Shown one piece after another: positions 26,130-36,078 of a stretch of 64,000 nt of DNA. The stretch lies in the NCBI RefSeq assembly GCF_009749465.1, contig NZ_WBIS01000008.1:62001-126000 (forward strand), written 5' to 3'. Below the pieces are notes generated by a model, which was given only the letters and a program-made list of their open reading frames with translations, made no database searches and was not told the DNA's origin. Within the stretch, counting starts at the first letter, position 1; the number at the start of each line of letters is the position of its first letter. Both the position numbers and the translations under genes were made by a program. Origin of the DNA: Agromyces terreus (GTDB lineage Bacteria > Actinomycetota > Actinomycetes > Actinomycetales > Microbacteriaceae).

Positions 26130-26931
26130 TCTGCCACGCCCCGACGACGTCGAGGGCGCGGCGCGTGGCCTGCACGTCGTGGACGCGCACGCCCCAGGCC
26201 CCGGCCTGCGCGGAGAGGGCGCTCACGACCGCGGTGGGCAGGTCGCGTTCGGCCATGGTCGCGTCGTCGGGCAGCAGCGAGCCGATGAAGCGCTTGCGGG
26301 AGGCGCCGACGAGCACGGGGAACCCGAGGCCGGTGAGCACGTCGAGGCGGCGGAGCACCTCCCAGTTCTGCTCGCCCGTCTTGGAGAACCCCAGACCCGG
26401 GTCGAGGATGATGCGCTCGGATGCCACGCCGGCCGCGGTCAGCGCCTCGACGCGCCGCGCGAGCTCGTCTCGCACGTCGACCGCGACGTCGGCGTACTCG
26501 GTGAGCGAGTCCATGCGGTCGGAGTGCCCGCGCCAGTGCATCGCGACGTAGGCGGCCCCGGTGTCGGCGACGGTCGGGACCATCGCTTCGTCGGCGAGCC
26601 CCGCCGACACGTCGTTCACGATCTCGGCGCCGGCCTCGACCGCGGCCCGCGCCGTCGCCGCCCGCATCGTGTCGACGCTCACCCGGATGCCGCGTGCGGC
26701 GAGCTCGCGCACGACCGGCACGACCCGGCGCAGCTCTTCGGCGGGCTCGACGCGCGCCGCGCCCGGACGCGTCGACTCGCCGCCGACGTCGAGGATGTCG
26801 GCGCCGTCGGCGACCAGGTCGAGTCCGTGGGCGACCGCCCGGTCGACGTCGAACCACTCGCCGCCGTCGCTGAACGAGTCGGGCGTCACGTTGATGACGC
26901 CCATCACGAGGGTGGATCGCCCGTCGCTCAT
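26113..26931 (-). CDS. folP: Dihydropteroate synthase FolP
   Basis: Condenses p-aminobenzoate with the pterin pyrophosphate; the sulfonamide target. 272 residues. Seen: VMGVINVTPDSFSDGGEW, ADILDVGGESTRPGA, SVDTMRAATARAAVEAGAEI, NDVSAGLAD, ILDPGLGFSKTGEQNW and LVGASRKRFIG, a complete set of pterin and pABA site motifs. 4-nt overlap with folE. Confidence 0.96.
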   Translation of the reverse strand: MSDGRSTLVMGVINVTPDSFSDGGEWFDVDRAVAHGLDLVADGADILDVGGESTRPGAARVEPAEELRRVVPVVRELAARGIRVSVDTMRAATARAAVEAGAEIVNDVSAGLADEAMVPTVADTGAAYVAMHWRGHSDRMDSLTEYADVAVDVRDELARRVEALTAAGVASERIILDPGLGFSKTGEQNWEVLRRLDVLTGLGFPVLVGASRKRFIGSLLPDDATMAERDLPTAVVSALSAQAGAWGVRVHDVQATRRALDVVGAWQSGSRG

Positions 26932-27518
26932 GCCCCGCCGCCGATGAGCGCGATGATCTCGGCACGGGCGGCGGGTTCGGAGAGCGCCCCACGACCGACG
27001 ATCGTGATGGTCGAACTGCGCTCCTGCCGCGACCCGCGCGTGGTCACGCAACGATGCTGCGCGTCGAGGACGACGAGCACGCCCCTCGGGTCGAGACCCG
27101 TCTCGAGGGCGTCGGCGATCTCCTCGGCGAGCCGCTCCTGGAGCTGCGGGCGTGCGGCGAGCGTGTCGACCACGGCCGGGATGCGCCCGAGCCCGACGAC
27201 CCGGTCGCCCGGGAGGTAGGCGATGTGCGCGGTGCCGACGAACGGCAGCAGGTGGTGCTCGCACACCGACCGGAACGCGAGGTCGCGGAGTACGACGGCG
27301 TCGGAGGTCGCCGGGACCCCGGCGTCGGATGCCCCGATCGGCACGGTGTCGGCGAGGTGGCTCAGCGGGTCGACCGCGAGCCCGCCGAAGAAGTCGGCGT
27401 ACGCCTCGGCCACGCGCTGCGGGGTGCGCCGGAGCCCGGCGCGCTCCGGATCCTCGCCGATGGCGAGGAGGATCTCGAGCACGGCGCGTTCGATGCGTTC
27501 GGTGTCGACACCGGCCAT
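26928..27518 (-). CDS. folE: GTP cyclohydrolase I FolE
   Basis: First step of folate synthesis, GTP to dihydroneopterin triphosphate. 196 residues. Seen: zinc ligands in SVCEHHLLPFVGTAHIAYLP and QHRCVTTRG, and the LRRTPQRVAEAYADFFGGL helix. It starts 40 nt after ftsH, so it is probably on the ftsH transcript. Confidence 0.96.
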   Translation of the reverse strand: MAGVDTERIERAVLEILLAIGEDPERAGLRRTPQRVAEAYADFFGGLAVDPLSHLADTVPIGASDAGVPATSDAVVLRDLAFRSVCEHHLLPFVGTAHIAYLPGDRVVGLGRIPAVVDTLAARPQLQERLAEEIADALETGLDPRGVLVVLDAQHRCVTTRGSRQERSSTITIVGRGALSEPAARAEIIALIGGGA

Positions 27519-27558
27519 GGCGGGCCCTCTCAGGTCGGCGGTGGGCGCCGACGGCGCG

Positions 27559-29577
<2,019 letters not shown>

Positions 29578-29586
29578 GGTGTTGAC

Positions 29587-29592
29587 AGGCTA
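29587..29592 (-). promoter_or_regulatory. -10 box of the ftsH-fol operon (TAGCCT)
   Basis: TAGCCT on the minus strand with 9 nt to the ftsH ATG; no ribosome binding site. Probably the main promoter for the roughly 8-kb ftsH-to-panC block. Confidence 0.5.
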
Positions 29593-29646
29593 CCCCGCGG
29601 AAACCGACCGCCGGCCGAGTGTTCGCTGTGGGCCGACGGAGACGCC

Positions 29647-29806
29647 CGCCGGTCGGGTAGCGCAGCGTCTCGAGACCCCGCCCGCCGGTCGAGGAGCGAA
29701 GCGTCTCAACACCCGCCGGTCGAGGAGCGAAGCGTCTCGAGACCCGCCGGTCGAGGAGCGAAGCGTCTCGAGATCCGCCGGTCGAGGAGCGCAGCGTCTC
29801 GAGACC
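29647..29806. repeat. 31-bp repeat array A, 5 copies
   Basis: Unit begins CGCCGGTCGAGGAG, has a short core (CGAAGCG or CGCAGCG) and ends TCTCGAGACC. Copies 2-5 are perfectly in phase from 29683; copy 1 is more diverged and set off by 5 bp. The last copy ends 2 bp from the hpt stop codon. Confidence 0.95.
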
Positions 29807-29808
29807 CC

Positions 29809-30360
29809 TCAGGAGTAGACGTGCGGCGCGAGGATCGCCACGTCGCGGAGGTTGCGGTACCGCTCGGCGAAGTCGAGCCCGTACCCGACCACGAACTGGT
29901 TCGGGATGTCGAAGCCGAGGTACTTGACGTCGATCGCGACCTTGGCCGCGTCGGGCTTGCGCAGGAGCGCGCAGATCTCGATGGAGGCGGCGCCGCGCGA
30001 TTCGAGGTTCTCGAGCAGCCACGCGAGCGTCAGGCCCGAGTCGATGATGTCCTCGGCGATGAGCACGTGCCGGCCGGTGAGGTCGGTGTCGAGGTCCTTC
30101 AGGATCTTCACGACGCCCGACGACTTCGTGCCCGCCCCGTAGCTGGACACGGCCATCCAGTCCATGCTGATGTGCGAGCGGAGTTCGCGTGCGAGGTCGG
30201 CCATGACCATGACCGCGCCCTTCAGCACGCCGACGATGAGCAGGTCCTCGCCCTCGTAGTCGGCCTCGATGCGCCGCGCGAGCTCGGCGAGCTTCGCGTG
30301 GATCTCGGCTTCGGTGACGAGCACCTCGGTCAGGTCTGCTTCGATCTCGCTCGCGTTCAT
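29809..30360 (-). CDS. hpt: Hypoxanthine phosphoribosyltransferase
   Basis: Purine salvage: hypoxanthine or guanine plus PRPP to the nucleotide. 183 residues. Seen: LLIVGVLKGAVMVMADLARE, SYGAGTKSSG and the PRPP loop VLIAEDIIDSGLTLAWLLEN (about residue 100), then KYLGFDIPNQFVVGYGLDFA. The start has GGAGGAG upstream; a longer in-frame reading would run into repeat array B and tilS. It sits between two repeat arrays. Confidence 0.95.
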   Translation of the reverse strand: MNASEIEADLTEVLVTEAEIHAKLAELARRIEADYEGEDLLIVGVLKGAVMVMADLARELRSHISMDWMAVSSYGAGTKSSGVVKILKDLDTDLTGRHVLIAEDIIDSGLTLAWLLENLESRGAASIEICALLRKPDAAKVAIDVKYLGFDIPNQFVVGYGLDFAERYRNLRDVAILAPHVYS

Positions 30361-30463
30361 GGGCGCTCCTCCGGTGCGTGGTGGTCGAGACCCGGACGCC
30401 GTGGGTGCGCGGCGAACGGATGCCACGAGCCTAATCGCCGCGGCCCGCGACCGTACCCCCGAT

Positions 30464-30566
30464 CGCCGGTCGAGGAGCGAAGCGCCACGCCGGTCGAGGA
30501 GCGAAGCGCCACGCCGGTCGAGGAGCGAAGCGCCACGCCGGTCGAGGAGCGAAGCGTCTCGAGACC
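30464..30566. repeat. Repeat array B, 3 short plus 1 full unit
   Basis: Three 24-bp units (CGCCGGTCGAGGAG plus CGAAGCGCCA, lacking the TCTCGAGACC end) are followed by one complete 31-bp unit, identical to those in array A. Located between tilS and hpt. Confidence 0.95.
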
Positions 30567-30577
30567 CTGCCGGCGCT

Positions 30578-30623
30578 GGTCTCGAGACGGCGGCTCCTCC
30601 GTCGCGGCAGCGCTCGACCGCCG
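30578..30623. repeat. Inverted copy of the repeat with long core
   Basis: GGTCTCGAGAC begins and CTCGACCGCCG ends this segment: the reverse complement of the array unit ends around a longer GC-rich core. It lies 11 bp after array B, facing it, and 6 bp from the tilS stop codon. Confidence 0.75.
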
Positions 30624-30629
30624 AGCCCG

Positions 30630-31679
30630 TCAGTGGTCGTGCGGCAGCACCTCGGTCGAACCGGTGGTCGAGAACACGAGGTGCCGTCCGGCCCGGGTGA
30701 CGCGCACGCCGTCGGGCAGCTCGAGCGGCCCCTGCCCGTGCCAGTCGGTGACGAGGCGTGCGACGTCGAGCGTCTGCACGCGCGAGAGCGAGACGCCGAA
30801 CTCGCTGCCGACGACGTGCCGGATGATGCGTTGCCGCAGTGCCGCCGGGTTCGCGGCGAGCGCCCCGACCGAGATCGCGATACCCGCCTCGGCGGGTTCG
30901 CAGATCTCCTCGATGAGCTCGTCGATCTGCGCCTCGAACGCGTCGTCGTCTTCGCGGAGCTGCTCGGCGGTGCGCACGAGCGCCTCGGCGATGCCGGGCC
31001 CGAGTTCGGCCTCGAGCACGGGCAGCACCCGTTCGCGCACCCGCACGCGCGCGTACGAGGGGTCGGCGTTGTGCGGATCCGTCCACGGCTCGAGCCCGGC
31101 GTCGGCGCACGCCTGCACGGTCGTCGCACGGCGGATGCCGAGCAGCGGCCGCACGTATCGCCCCGCGCGGGCGGGCATGCCGGCGAGGCTCGCCGCCCCG
31201 GATCCGCGCGCGAGCCCCAGCAGCACCGTCTCGGCCTGGTCGTCGAGCGTGTGCCCGAGCAGCACGCACGCGGCATCCGTCGACCGCGCGGCCTCGTCGA
31301 GCGCGGCGTAGCGGGCACGGCGGGCGGATGACTCGGGGCCGCCCTCGCCCGTGACCTCGACGCGCGTGACGAGCACCGGGTCGAGCCCGAGCGCACGCGC
31401 CTGCTCGGCCGCGCGCGCCGCGACCTCGGCCGAGCCCGGCTGCAGCCCGTGGTCCACGATCACGGCGCCCGCGCGCAGGCCGGCACGCGGCGCCTCGAAC
31501 GCGGCGGCCGCGGCGAGCGCGAGCGAATCGGGACCGCCCGAGAGCGCCACGAGCACGAGTCCGTCGGCGGGCAGCACGGCCCGCACCGCCCGCCGCACGT
31601 CGGCGATCGGGGGCGTCAGCCGGGGGCGGCGGCCGTCGGCGGCATCCGTCGTCTCATCCGATTCGGTTCCTGAGGGCAT
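30630..31679 (-). CDS. tilS: tRNA(Ile)-lysidine synthase TilS
   Basis: Converts C34 of the CAU isoleucine tRNA to lysidine, needed to read AUA. 349 residues. Seen: PP-loop [53 protein letters not shown], and the C-terminal substrate domain. ATG chosen over the TTG one codon earlier because TAAGGT lies exactly 6 nt before it. Divergent from ppa. Confidence 0.94.
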   Translation of the reverse strand: MPSGTESDETTDAADGRRPRLTPPIADVRRAVRAVLPADGLVLVALSGGPDSLALAAAAAFEAPRAGLRAGAVIVDHGLQPGSAEVAARAAEQARALGLDPVLVTRVEVTGEGGPESSARRARYAALDEAARSTDAACVLLGHTLDDQAETVLLGLARGSGAASLAGMPARAGRYVRPLLGIRRATTVQACADAGLEPWTDPHNADPSYARVRVRERVLPVLEAELGPGIAEALVRTAEQLREDDDAFEAQIDELIEEICEPAEAGIAISVGALAANPAALRQRIIRHVVGSEFGVSLSRVQTLDVARLVTDWHGQGPLELPDGVRVTRAGRHLVFSTTGSTEVLPHDH

Positions 31680-31685
31680 CAAGTA

Positions 31686-31691
31686 ACCTTA
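31686..31691 (-). promoter_or_regulatory. Leaderless -10 box of tilS (TAAGGT)
   Basis: TAAGGT, 6 nt (TACTTG), then ATG on the minus strand; in an AT-richer patch between tilS and ppa. Confidence 0.55.
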
Positions 31692-31768
31692 TTCCGCCGC
31701 TCGCGACAGGCCGAGGCCCGTGCCGGCGCACGATTCACACCGTGCTTCCACAACCAAGGAGAACCCAC

Positions 31769-32254
31769 ATGGGCGAGTACGCCGCCGTCATCGAGATCCC
31801 CAAGGGGAGCCGCAACAAGTTCGAGGTCGACCACGAGACCGGTCGCGTGTTCCTCGACCGCGTGCTCTACACGACCTTCGTGTACCCCACCGACTACGGC
31901 TACTTCGAGAACACGCTCGGCCTCGACGGCGACCCGGTCGACGTGCTCGTGCTGCTCGACTACCCGCTGTTCCCGGGCGTGGGCGTCAAGGTGCGCCCCG
32001 TGGGCGTGTTCAACATGACCGACGACGGCGGCAGCGACGCCAAGGTCATCGCCGTGCCCGCGGGCGACCCGCGCTGGGCGCACATCACCGACGTGGACTC
32101 GATCCCCGAGTACACGCGCAAGGAGATCGAGCACTTCTTCGAGCACTACAAGGACCTCGAGCCCGGCAAGTGGGTCAAGACCGAGGGCTGGGGCGACGCC
32201 GCCGAGGCCGAGGCCATCATCCAGGCCGGCATCGAGGCGTTCCCCGGTCACTGA
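31769..32254 (+). CDS. ppa: Inorganic pyrophosphatase, family I
   Basis: Hydrolyses pyrophosphate and so drives biosynthesis. 161 residues. Seen: [37 protein letters not shown] with the [10 protein letters not shown] metal-binding segment, and [24 protein letters not shown] lies 7 nt before the ATG, a classical leader unlike many neighbours. Gene order hpt-tilS-ppa with ppa divergent is as in M. tuberculosis. Confidence 0.96.
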   Translation: MGEYAAVIEIPKGSRNKFEVDHETGRVFLDRVLYTTFVYPTDYGYFENTLGLDGDPVDVLVLLDYPLFPGVGVKVRPVGVFNMTDDGGSDAKVIAVPAGDPRWAHITDVDSIPEYTRKEIEHFFEHYKDLEPGKWVKTEGWGDAAEAEAIIQAGIEAFPGH

Positions 32255-32265
32255 CCGATCGGCAT

Positions 32266-32349
32266 CGCCGGTCGAGGAGGCGCCCCGGCGCCGTCTCGAG
32301 ACCCCGGATGCCGCCGGTCGAGGAGGCGCCCCGGCGCCGTCTCGAGACC
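32266..32349. repeat. Repeat array C, 2 units of 38 bp with long core
   Basis: Two identical units start CGCCGGTCGAGGAG and end TCTCGAGACC, but the core is GCGCCCCGGCGCCG, itself a perfect small hairpin. Period 46 bp. Directly after ppa. Confidence 0.95.
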
Positions 32350-32376
32350 AGCGGATGCCGCAGCATCCGTGAACCG

Positions 32377-32406
32377 AAGGGGCGGGCCGCCACGGCCCGC
32401 CCCTTT
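32377..32406 (+). terminator. ppa terminator
   Basis: AAGGGGCGGGCC pairs perfectly with GGCCCGCCCCTT around GCCAC, followed by TCG. Strong 12-bp stem. Confidence 0.8.
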
Positions 32407-32649
32407 CGCGTCCCCGGCGGCGAGCACCGCGCCGTGACCGCGCGCGATGTACGTCTCGGCTGGGCTTCCGGCCGACACGCCGGAGCCGGTGATCGGACTC
32501 CGGCGCGCCGGAGGGGATCCCAGCCCGGAGTGGCGCTGGGGTCGGGCCCGGGGCAGGGATCCGGGATCAGGGGTCGGGCCCGGGGCAGGGTCGGGGTCGG
32601 GGTCGGGCCCGGGCACGGGCCGAGACACCGTCGGCCGAACGGACGTCCG
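32407..32649. other. Intergenic region with GC-rich imperfect repeats
   Basis: Convergent gap between ppa and the NlpC/P60 gene. It holds three imperfect copies of GGTCGGGCCCGGGGCAGGG (about 32540-32620) and otherwise nothing that I can support as a gene. Confidence 0.6.
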
Positions 32650-33987
32650 TCAGCCCGCAGGCCGGGCCGCCGCGGCGGGCGAACCCCAGATGAAGTAGTC
32701 GCGCACGGGCACGCCCTCGCGCGGCGCCTCGAGGATGCGTCCGCCGCCGAGGTAGATCGCGACGTGGTAGTAGTCGCCGCCTCCACCCCAGAAGAGCAGG
32801 TCGCCGCGCTGGATCTGCGAGAGCGGCACGGCCTTTCCGCGCGCGGCGAGCGTGTGGTACTGGTTCGTCGCCGAGTGCGTGCCGATGCCGATGCCCGCGT
32901 AGCCGTATGCCGCCTGCGTGAGGCCCGAGCAGTCCCAGACGCCGGGTCCGGCGCCGCCGAGCACGTAGGGCTCGCCGAGCTGCTGGCTCGCGAACCAGAT
33001 GGCCGCCTCGACCGCGCTCGCGTTCGGCGGGGCCGGCGCCGGGGCGCTTCCCCCACCGGAACCCGAACCGGAGCCGCCGCCCGACCCGGAGCCGCCCCCG
33101 GAGCCGCCCCCGGAGTTCTCCGCCGCAGCCGCCTCAGCCGCCTCGGCCGCCGCAGCCGCCGCAGCGGCCGCAGCGGCCTCCGCAGCCGCCCGCGCCGCAG
33201 CCGCCGCCTCGGCCGCCTCGCGCGCCTGCCCCTCGGCACGTTCCCGTTCGAGCTGCGCCGTGGTGCCCTGCAGGCTCGCGAGCTGCGCGTACAGCTCCTC
33301 GGACCGCTGCTGCTGCGTCGCCACGGCGGCGTTCGCCGCGTCCGCGGCGGCGGCCGCCTCGTCGGCGCGGGCCTCGGCGAGCGTGGCGAGACGTTCACGC
33401 TCGGTCGCGGCATCCGCCGCCTGTTCGCGCAGCGACTCCGCCGTGTTCCGATCGGCCGTCGCCTGCTCGTAGACCTCGTTCGCCTGGGCGCCGAGGCGGT
33501 CGGCCATGCCGAGCTGCTGCAGGAGTCCGGCCGCGTCGTCGCCCGTGAACACGAGCTCGGCCGACAGGTCGTTGCCCGCGGTCTTCGCGAGGTGCGCGGC
33601 GAGCAGCCCCGCCCGCATCTTCGAGATCTCGGCGACGGCATCGGCCTCGTCGGCCTGCTTGCCGAGGCGTTGCTCGCGCTCGGCCGCCTGATCGCGTTCG
33701 TCGACGGCGACCCGCCACGCCTCGTCGGCGCGCATGGAGGCCTCGGCCGCGGCATCCGCTGCCGTCTGGAGCCCGGCGAGGAGTTCGCCGACCCGATCGA
33801 TCTCGGCCTGCTTGGTCTGCTCGTTCTGCTTGGCCTGCTCGATGTCGCTCCACGACGGGTAGTCGGGATCGGCCATGGCCGGCCCGCCCGCCGCGACGAC
33901 GGATGCCGTGACCGCGCCGATCGCGACGGTGGAGAACACGGTCGCGGGCTTCACGCGCGACAGCGGCCTCGTGCGGTTGTCAACCAA
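32650..33987 (-). CDS. Secreted NlpC/P60 peptidoglycan endopeptidase with coiled coil
   Basis: Cell-wall hydrolase of the RipA/Cgl-type group. 445 residues. Seen: a signal peptide (VFSTVAIGAVTASVVAAGGPAMA), the mature start DYPSWSDIEQAK, a coiled coil to about residue 230, an Ala-rich then Gly/Ser-Pro linker, and an NlpC/P60 domain with catalytic Cys in WDCSGLTQAAYGYAG and His in YYHVAIYLGGGRI. The linker's GSGGGSGSG stretch is a flexible tether. The likely start is a TTG overlapping the M23 gene by 8 nt; a GTG 11 codons in is an alternative. Confidence 0.88.
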   Translation of the reverse strand: MVDNRTRPLSRVKPATVFSTVAIGAVTASVVAAGGPAMADPDYPSWSDIEQAKQNEQTKQAEIDRVGELLAGLQTAADAAAEASMRADEAWRVAVDERDQAAEREQRLGKQADEADAVAEISKMRAGLLAAHLAKTAGNDLSAELVFTGDDAAGLLQQLGMADRLGAQANEVYEQATADRNTAESLREQAADAATERERLATLAEARADEAAAAADAANAAVATQQQRSEELYAQLASLQGTTAQLERERAEGQAREAAEAAAAARAAAEAAAAAAAAAAAEAAEAAAAENSGGGSGGGSGSGGGSGSGSGGGSAPAPAPPNASAVEAAIWFASQQLGEPYVLGGAGPGVWDCSGLTQAAYGYAGIGIGTHSATNQYHTLAARGKAVPLSQIQRGDLLFWGGGGDYYHVAIYLGGGRILEAPREGVPVRDYFIWGSPAAAARPAG

Positions 33988-35281
33988 GTCTCACTCCCCG
34001 ATCCGCCATGAAGGGGATCGGATCGATGCGTCCACCCCCGACGAAGACCTCGAAATGCAGGTGGCATCCGGTCGACGCCCCCGTGGTTCCGCTCGACGCG
34101 ATGTTCTGCCCGGCCTCGACCCATTGGCCGGTGCCGACGTACGTGCCGCCGTCGCGGATGTGCGCGTAGCCCGTCCAGACGCCGCCGCCGTGGTCGATCT
34201 GGACGTAGTTGCCGTACGTGCCCGACCATCCGGCGTAGCGGACGACGCCGCTGTTCGCCGCGAAGATGGGGGCGTCGCATCCGGTGCCGAGGTCGACCGC
34301 GTAGTGGAAGCTGTTCGAGCAGCCCCCTGAGGTGCAGATCGACGCCCGCGGGCCGAAGTCACCGGTGATGTAGCCCCAGGCGGGCAGCGCCCAACCCGAG
34401 CTCGCGATCGTTCCCGGCGAGCCCTGGCTCAGCGCCTCCTGCCGGCGGCGCTCCTCCTCCTTGCGGCGGCGCTCCTCCTCTTCCTTGCGCTTGCGCTCGC
34501 CTTCTTCGTAGGCCGCGGTCGTCTTCGCCTCGGTGTCCTTCAGGAACTTCAGCTGCTGGTCGAGCTCGATCTTCTTCGCCTGCGACTCCGCGAGGGCGGC
34601 CTCGGCTGCGGCCTGCGCCGCCTGGGCCGCGGCGAGCGCCTCCTCGGCGGCGATGCGCAGGCGCTCGCGCTCCCCCCGGGCGACCTCGGCCTGGTCGGCC
34701 AGCGAGGACGCCGCGTTCGCCTTCTCGTTCGCCTCGTCGTAGATGGCCGACGTGCGCTCGACCATCTTCTCCATACTGCCGAGCTTGCCGAGCAGGGCCT
34801 CGGTCGCGGCCGAGTCGCCCGCGTCGAGGAACAGGCTCACGCCCACGTCGGCCGTGCCCGAGCGGTAGAGCTGCGCGGCCACCTGACCGGCGTTCGCCTC
34901 GGCCGTGGCGGCCTCCTCGGCCGCGGCATCCGCCTGCGCCTGGATCTGATCGGCCCGCAGCACGGCGTCGTCGTACTCCTGCTGGGCGACCATGAGCTCG
35001 TCGGTGCGCCGCTCCGCCTCGGCGCGGGTCGCGGCCACGTTGTCCTCGAGCTGCGCGATGAGCCCCGTGATCTCCTCCACCGCGGCGGCTCCGGCCTTGG
35101 TGTTCGCCTTGGCCTCCTGCAGTTCGTCCCATGTGGGGTAGTCGGCCGCCCACGCCGCCTGCGGATCGGTGCCCGACTGCACGACGCCGAACACCGCGAC
35201 GGCGACCACCGCCATCGACGCGATGACACGTCGGATCCGGGCCTTCGCCGGCGGTGATGTGCGCGTGGTGGTGCGTGTCAT
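33980..35281 (-). CDS. Secreted M23 peptidase with coiled coil (EnvC/RipB-like partner)
   Basis: 433 residues. Signal peptide (VIASMAVVAVAVFGVVQSG...AAWAA), mature start DYPTWDELQEAK, a long coiled coil with an Arg/Glu-rich stretch (EEGERKRKEEEERRRKEEER), then an M23 LytM domain with NSFHYAVDLGTG and the second metal motif TGCHLHFEVFVGG, so the HxxxD and HxH zinc ligands are intact and it should be active. The start of the mature protein matches that of the NlpC/P60 protein next door, pointing to duplication with a swapped catalytic domain. Likely acts in daughter-cell separation. Confidence 0.88.
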   Translation of the reverse strand: MTRTTTRTSPPAKARIRRVIASMAVVAVAVFGVVQSGTDPQAAWAADYPTWDELQEAKANTKAGAAAVEEITGLIAQLEDNVAATRAEAERRTDELMVAQQEYDDAVLRADQIQAQADAAAEEAATAEANAGQVAAQLYRSGTADVGVSLFLDAGDSAATEALLGKLGSMEKMVERTSAIYDEANEKANAASSLADQAEVARGERERLRIAAEEALAAAQAAQAAAEAALAESQAKKIELDQQLKFLKDTEAKTTAAYEEGERKRKEEEERRRKEEERRRQEALSQGSPGTIASSGWALPAWGYITGDFGPRASICTSGGCSNSFHYAVDLGTGCDAPIFAANSGVVRYAGWSGTYGNYVQIDHGGGVWTGYAHIRDGGTYVGTGQWVEAGQNIASSGTTGASTGCHLHFEVFVGGGRIDPIPFMADRGVRLG

Positions 35282-35522
35282 GAGTCCTCGTGCAGGCGTG
35301 CTCCGCCCGGTGCTCCTCGATCTTCCATGCAGGGTGGCAGGCTCACCCTAGGCTGGGGTTCGGCGCGATTCCGGCAATTCCGGGGCGTGTGGCGGATGCC
35401 GCGGCCGCGCGCCCGGGGCATCCGCTCGGGTCGTTCGGGGTCGATCTGCCGTCGTTTCGGGGTCGATCTGCCGTCGTTTCGGGGGTGTTCTACGGCCGTC
35501 CGCGGCTCGTTCCGCGCTCGTT
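35282..35522. other. Upstream region of the wall-hydrolase operon
   Basis: Gap of about 300 nt with no gene. On the minus strand TAGGGT (35345-35350) is a possible -10 for the hydrolase operon; a 6-bp hairpin AGGGTG/CACCCT (35331-35349) overlaps it. A 22-bp tandem repeat (TCGTTTCGGGGTCGATCTGCC core, about 2.5 copies) covers 35431-35485. I looked for a c-di-AMP (ydaO) riboswitch and did not see one. Confidence 0.5.
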
Positions 35523-35551
35523 TTGCCAATGCGGCGATTGGCACGTATGCT
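35523..35551 (+). promoter_or_regulatory. tRNA operon promoter with embedded palindrome
   Basis: -35 TTGCCA, 17-nt spacer, -10 TATGCT: the best housekeeping-type promoter in the window. TGCCAAT-N6-ATTGGCA, a perfect 7-bp-arm palindrome, spans the -35 and spacer (35524-35543) and could be an operator. Confidence 0.75.
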
Positions 35552-35586
35552 TGCTTCTCGGCGGTCATGCCCCAGGCAAGACCTCC

Positions 35587-35659
35587 GGCCCCATCGTTTA
35601 GTGGCCTAGGACACCGCCCTTTCACGGCGGCAGCACGGGTTCGAATCCCGTTGGGGTCA
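35587..35659 (+). tRNA. tRNA-Glu(TTC)
   Basis: Acceptor GGCCCCA/TGGGGTC, discriminator A, anticodon stem CCGCC/GGCGG with loop CTTTCAC (anticodon TTC), T-arm GGTTCGAATCC. CCA is not encoded. Confidence 0.95.
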
Positions 35660-35716
35660 CTCCACGAAGGTCAAGTACAATCAAATTGAATACTCGGGTG
35701 CGCAAGCACCTATCGA

Positions 35717-35790
35717 GGCCCTGTAGCGCAGTTGGTTAGCGTGCCGCCCTGTCACGGCGGAGGTCGCGGGTTCAAGTCCCGTCAGGGTCG
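35717..35790 (+). tRNA. tRNA-Asp(GTC)
   Basis: Acceptor GGCCCTG/CAGGGTC, discriminator G, anticodon loop CTGTCAC (GTC), T-arm GGTTCAAGTCC. CCA is not encoded. Probably co-transcribed with tRNA-Glu; an AT-rich 57-nt spacer separates them. Confidence 0.95.
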
Positions 35791-35800
35791 CTCAGGCGAC

Positions 35801-35837
35801 AAGCCCTTTCCCTTACGAGAGAAGGGGCTTTCTCCTT
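35801..35837 (+). terminator. Terminator after tRNA-Asp
   Basis: AAGCCCTTTC pairs with GAAGGGGCTT (one wobble) around a 10-nt loop, followed by TCTCCTT. Confidence 0.65.
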
Positions 35838-35876
35838 ATTCGAGGCCGATACCGATCAAATCGGCGGATGCCTCGA

Positions 35877-35949
35877 GGCTCTGTAGCTCAGTTGGTAGAG
35901 CGTTCGACTGAAAATCGAAAGGTCACCGGATCGATGCCGGTCGGAGCCA
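35877..35949 (+). tRNA. tRNA-Phe(GAA)
   Basis: Acceptor GGCTCTG/CGGAGCC, discriminator A, D-arm TAGCTCAGTTGGTAGAGC, anticodon stem TTCGA/TCGAA with loop CTGAAAA (GAA). CCA is not encoded. Confidence 0.95.
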
Positions 35950-35954
35950 CAACC

Positions 35955-35982
35955 AAAACCCCCGGGAGACCCGGGGGTTTTC
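35955..35982 (+). terminator. Terminator after tRNA-Phe
   Basis: AAAACCCCCGGG/CCCGGGGGTTTT, a perfect 12-bp stem with an AGA loop and a U-run formed by the stem end. Works on both strands. Confidence 0.9.
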
Positions 35983-36008
35983 GTGTTTCATATCAAGCGA
36001 GCGCACGT

Positions 36009-36065
36009 TGGGGGCCGGCCCGTTCTCGGACCGGCCCCCACTGCTCGACTCAGAACGACTGAGTC
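36009..36065 (-). terminator. Double hairpin after the GH95 gene
   Basis: Two perfect hairpins follow the stop on the minus strand: GACTCAG/CTGAGTC (36047-36065) and TGGGGGCCGG/CCGGCCCCCA (36009-36040). Confidence 0.7.
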
Positions 36066-36078
36066 ACGAGATCAGCCG

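Noticed and set aside
29647-30566. CRISPR array at the hpt repeats
   Set aside because: Units are directly adjacent or separated by a few bases, there are no unique spacers, and no cas gene is nearby.
33120-33240. Plus-strand Ala/Ser-rich protein over the NlpC/P60 gene
   Set aside because: It is the antisense reading of the Ala-rich linker and coiled coil of a well-supported secreted hydrolase.
35282-35522. c-di-AMP (ydaO) riboswitch before the wall-hydrolase genes
   Set aside because: Such elements often precede this gene type, but none of the conserved core stretches were recognisable on the minus strand.
35868-36062. Small protein starting over tRNA-Phe
   Set aside because: Most of it is tRNA-Phe plus its terminator read as protein, a familiar annotation artefact.
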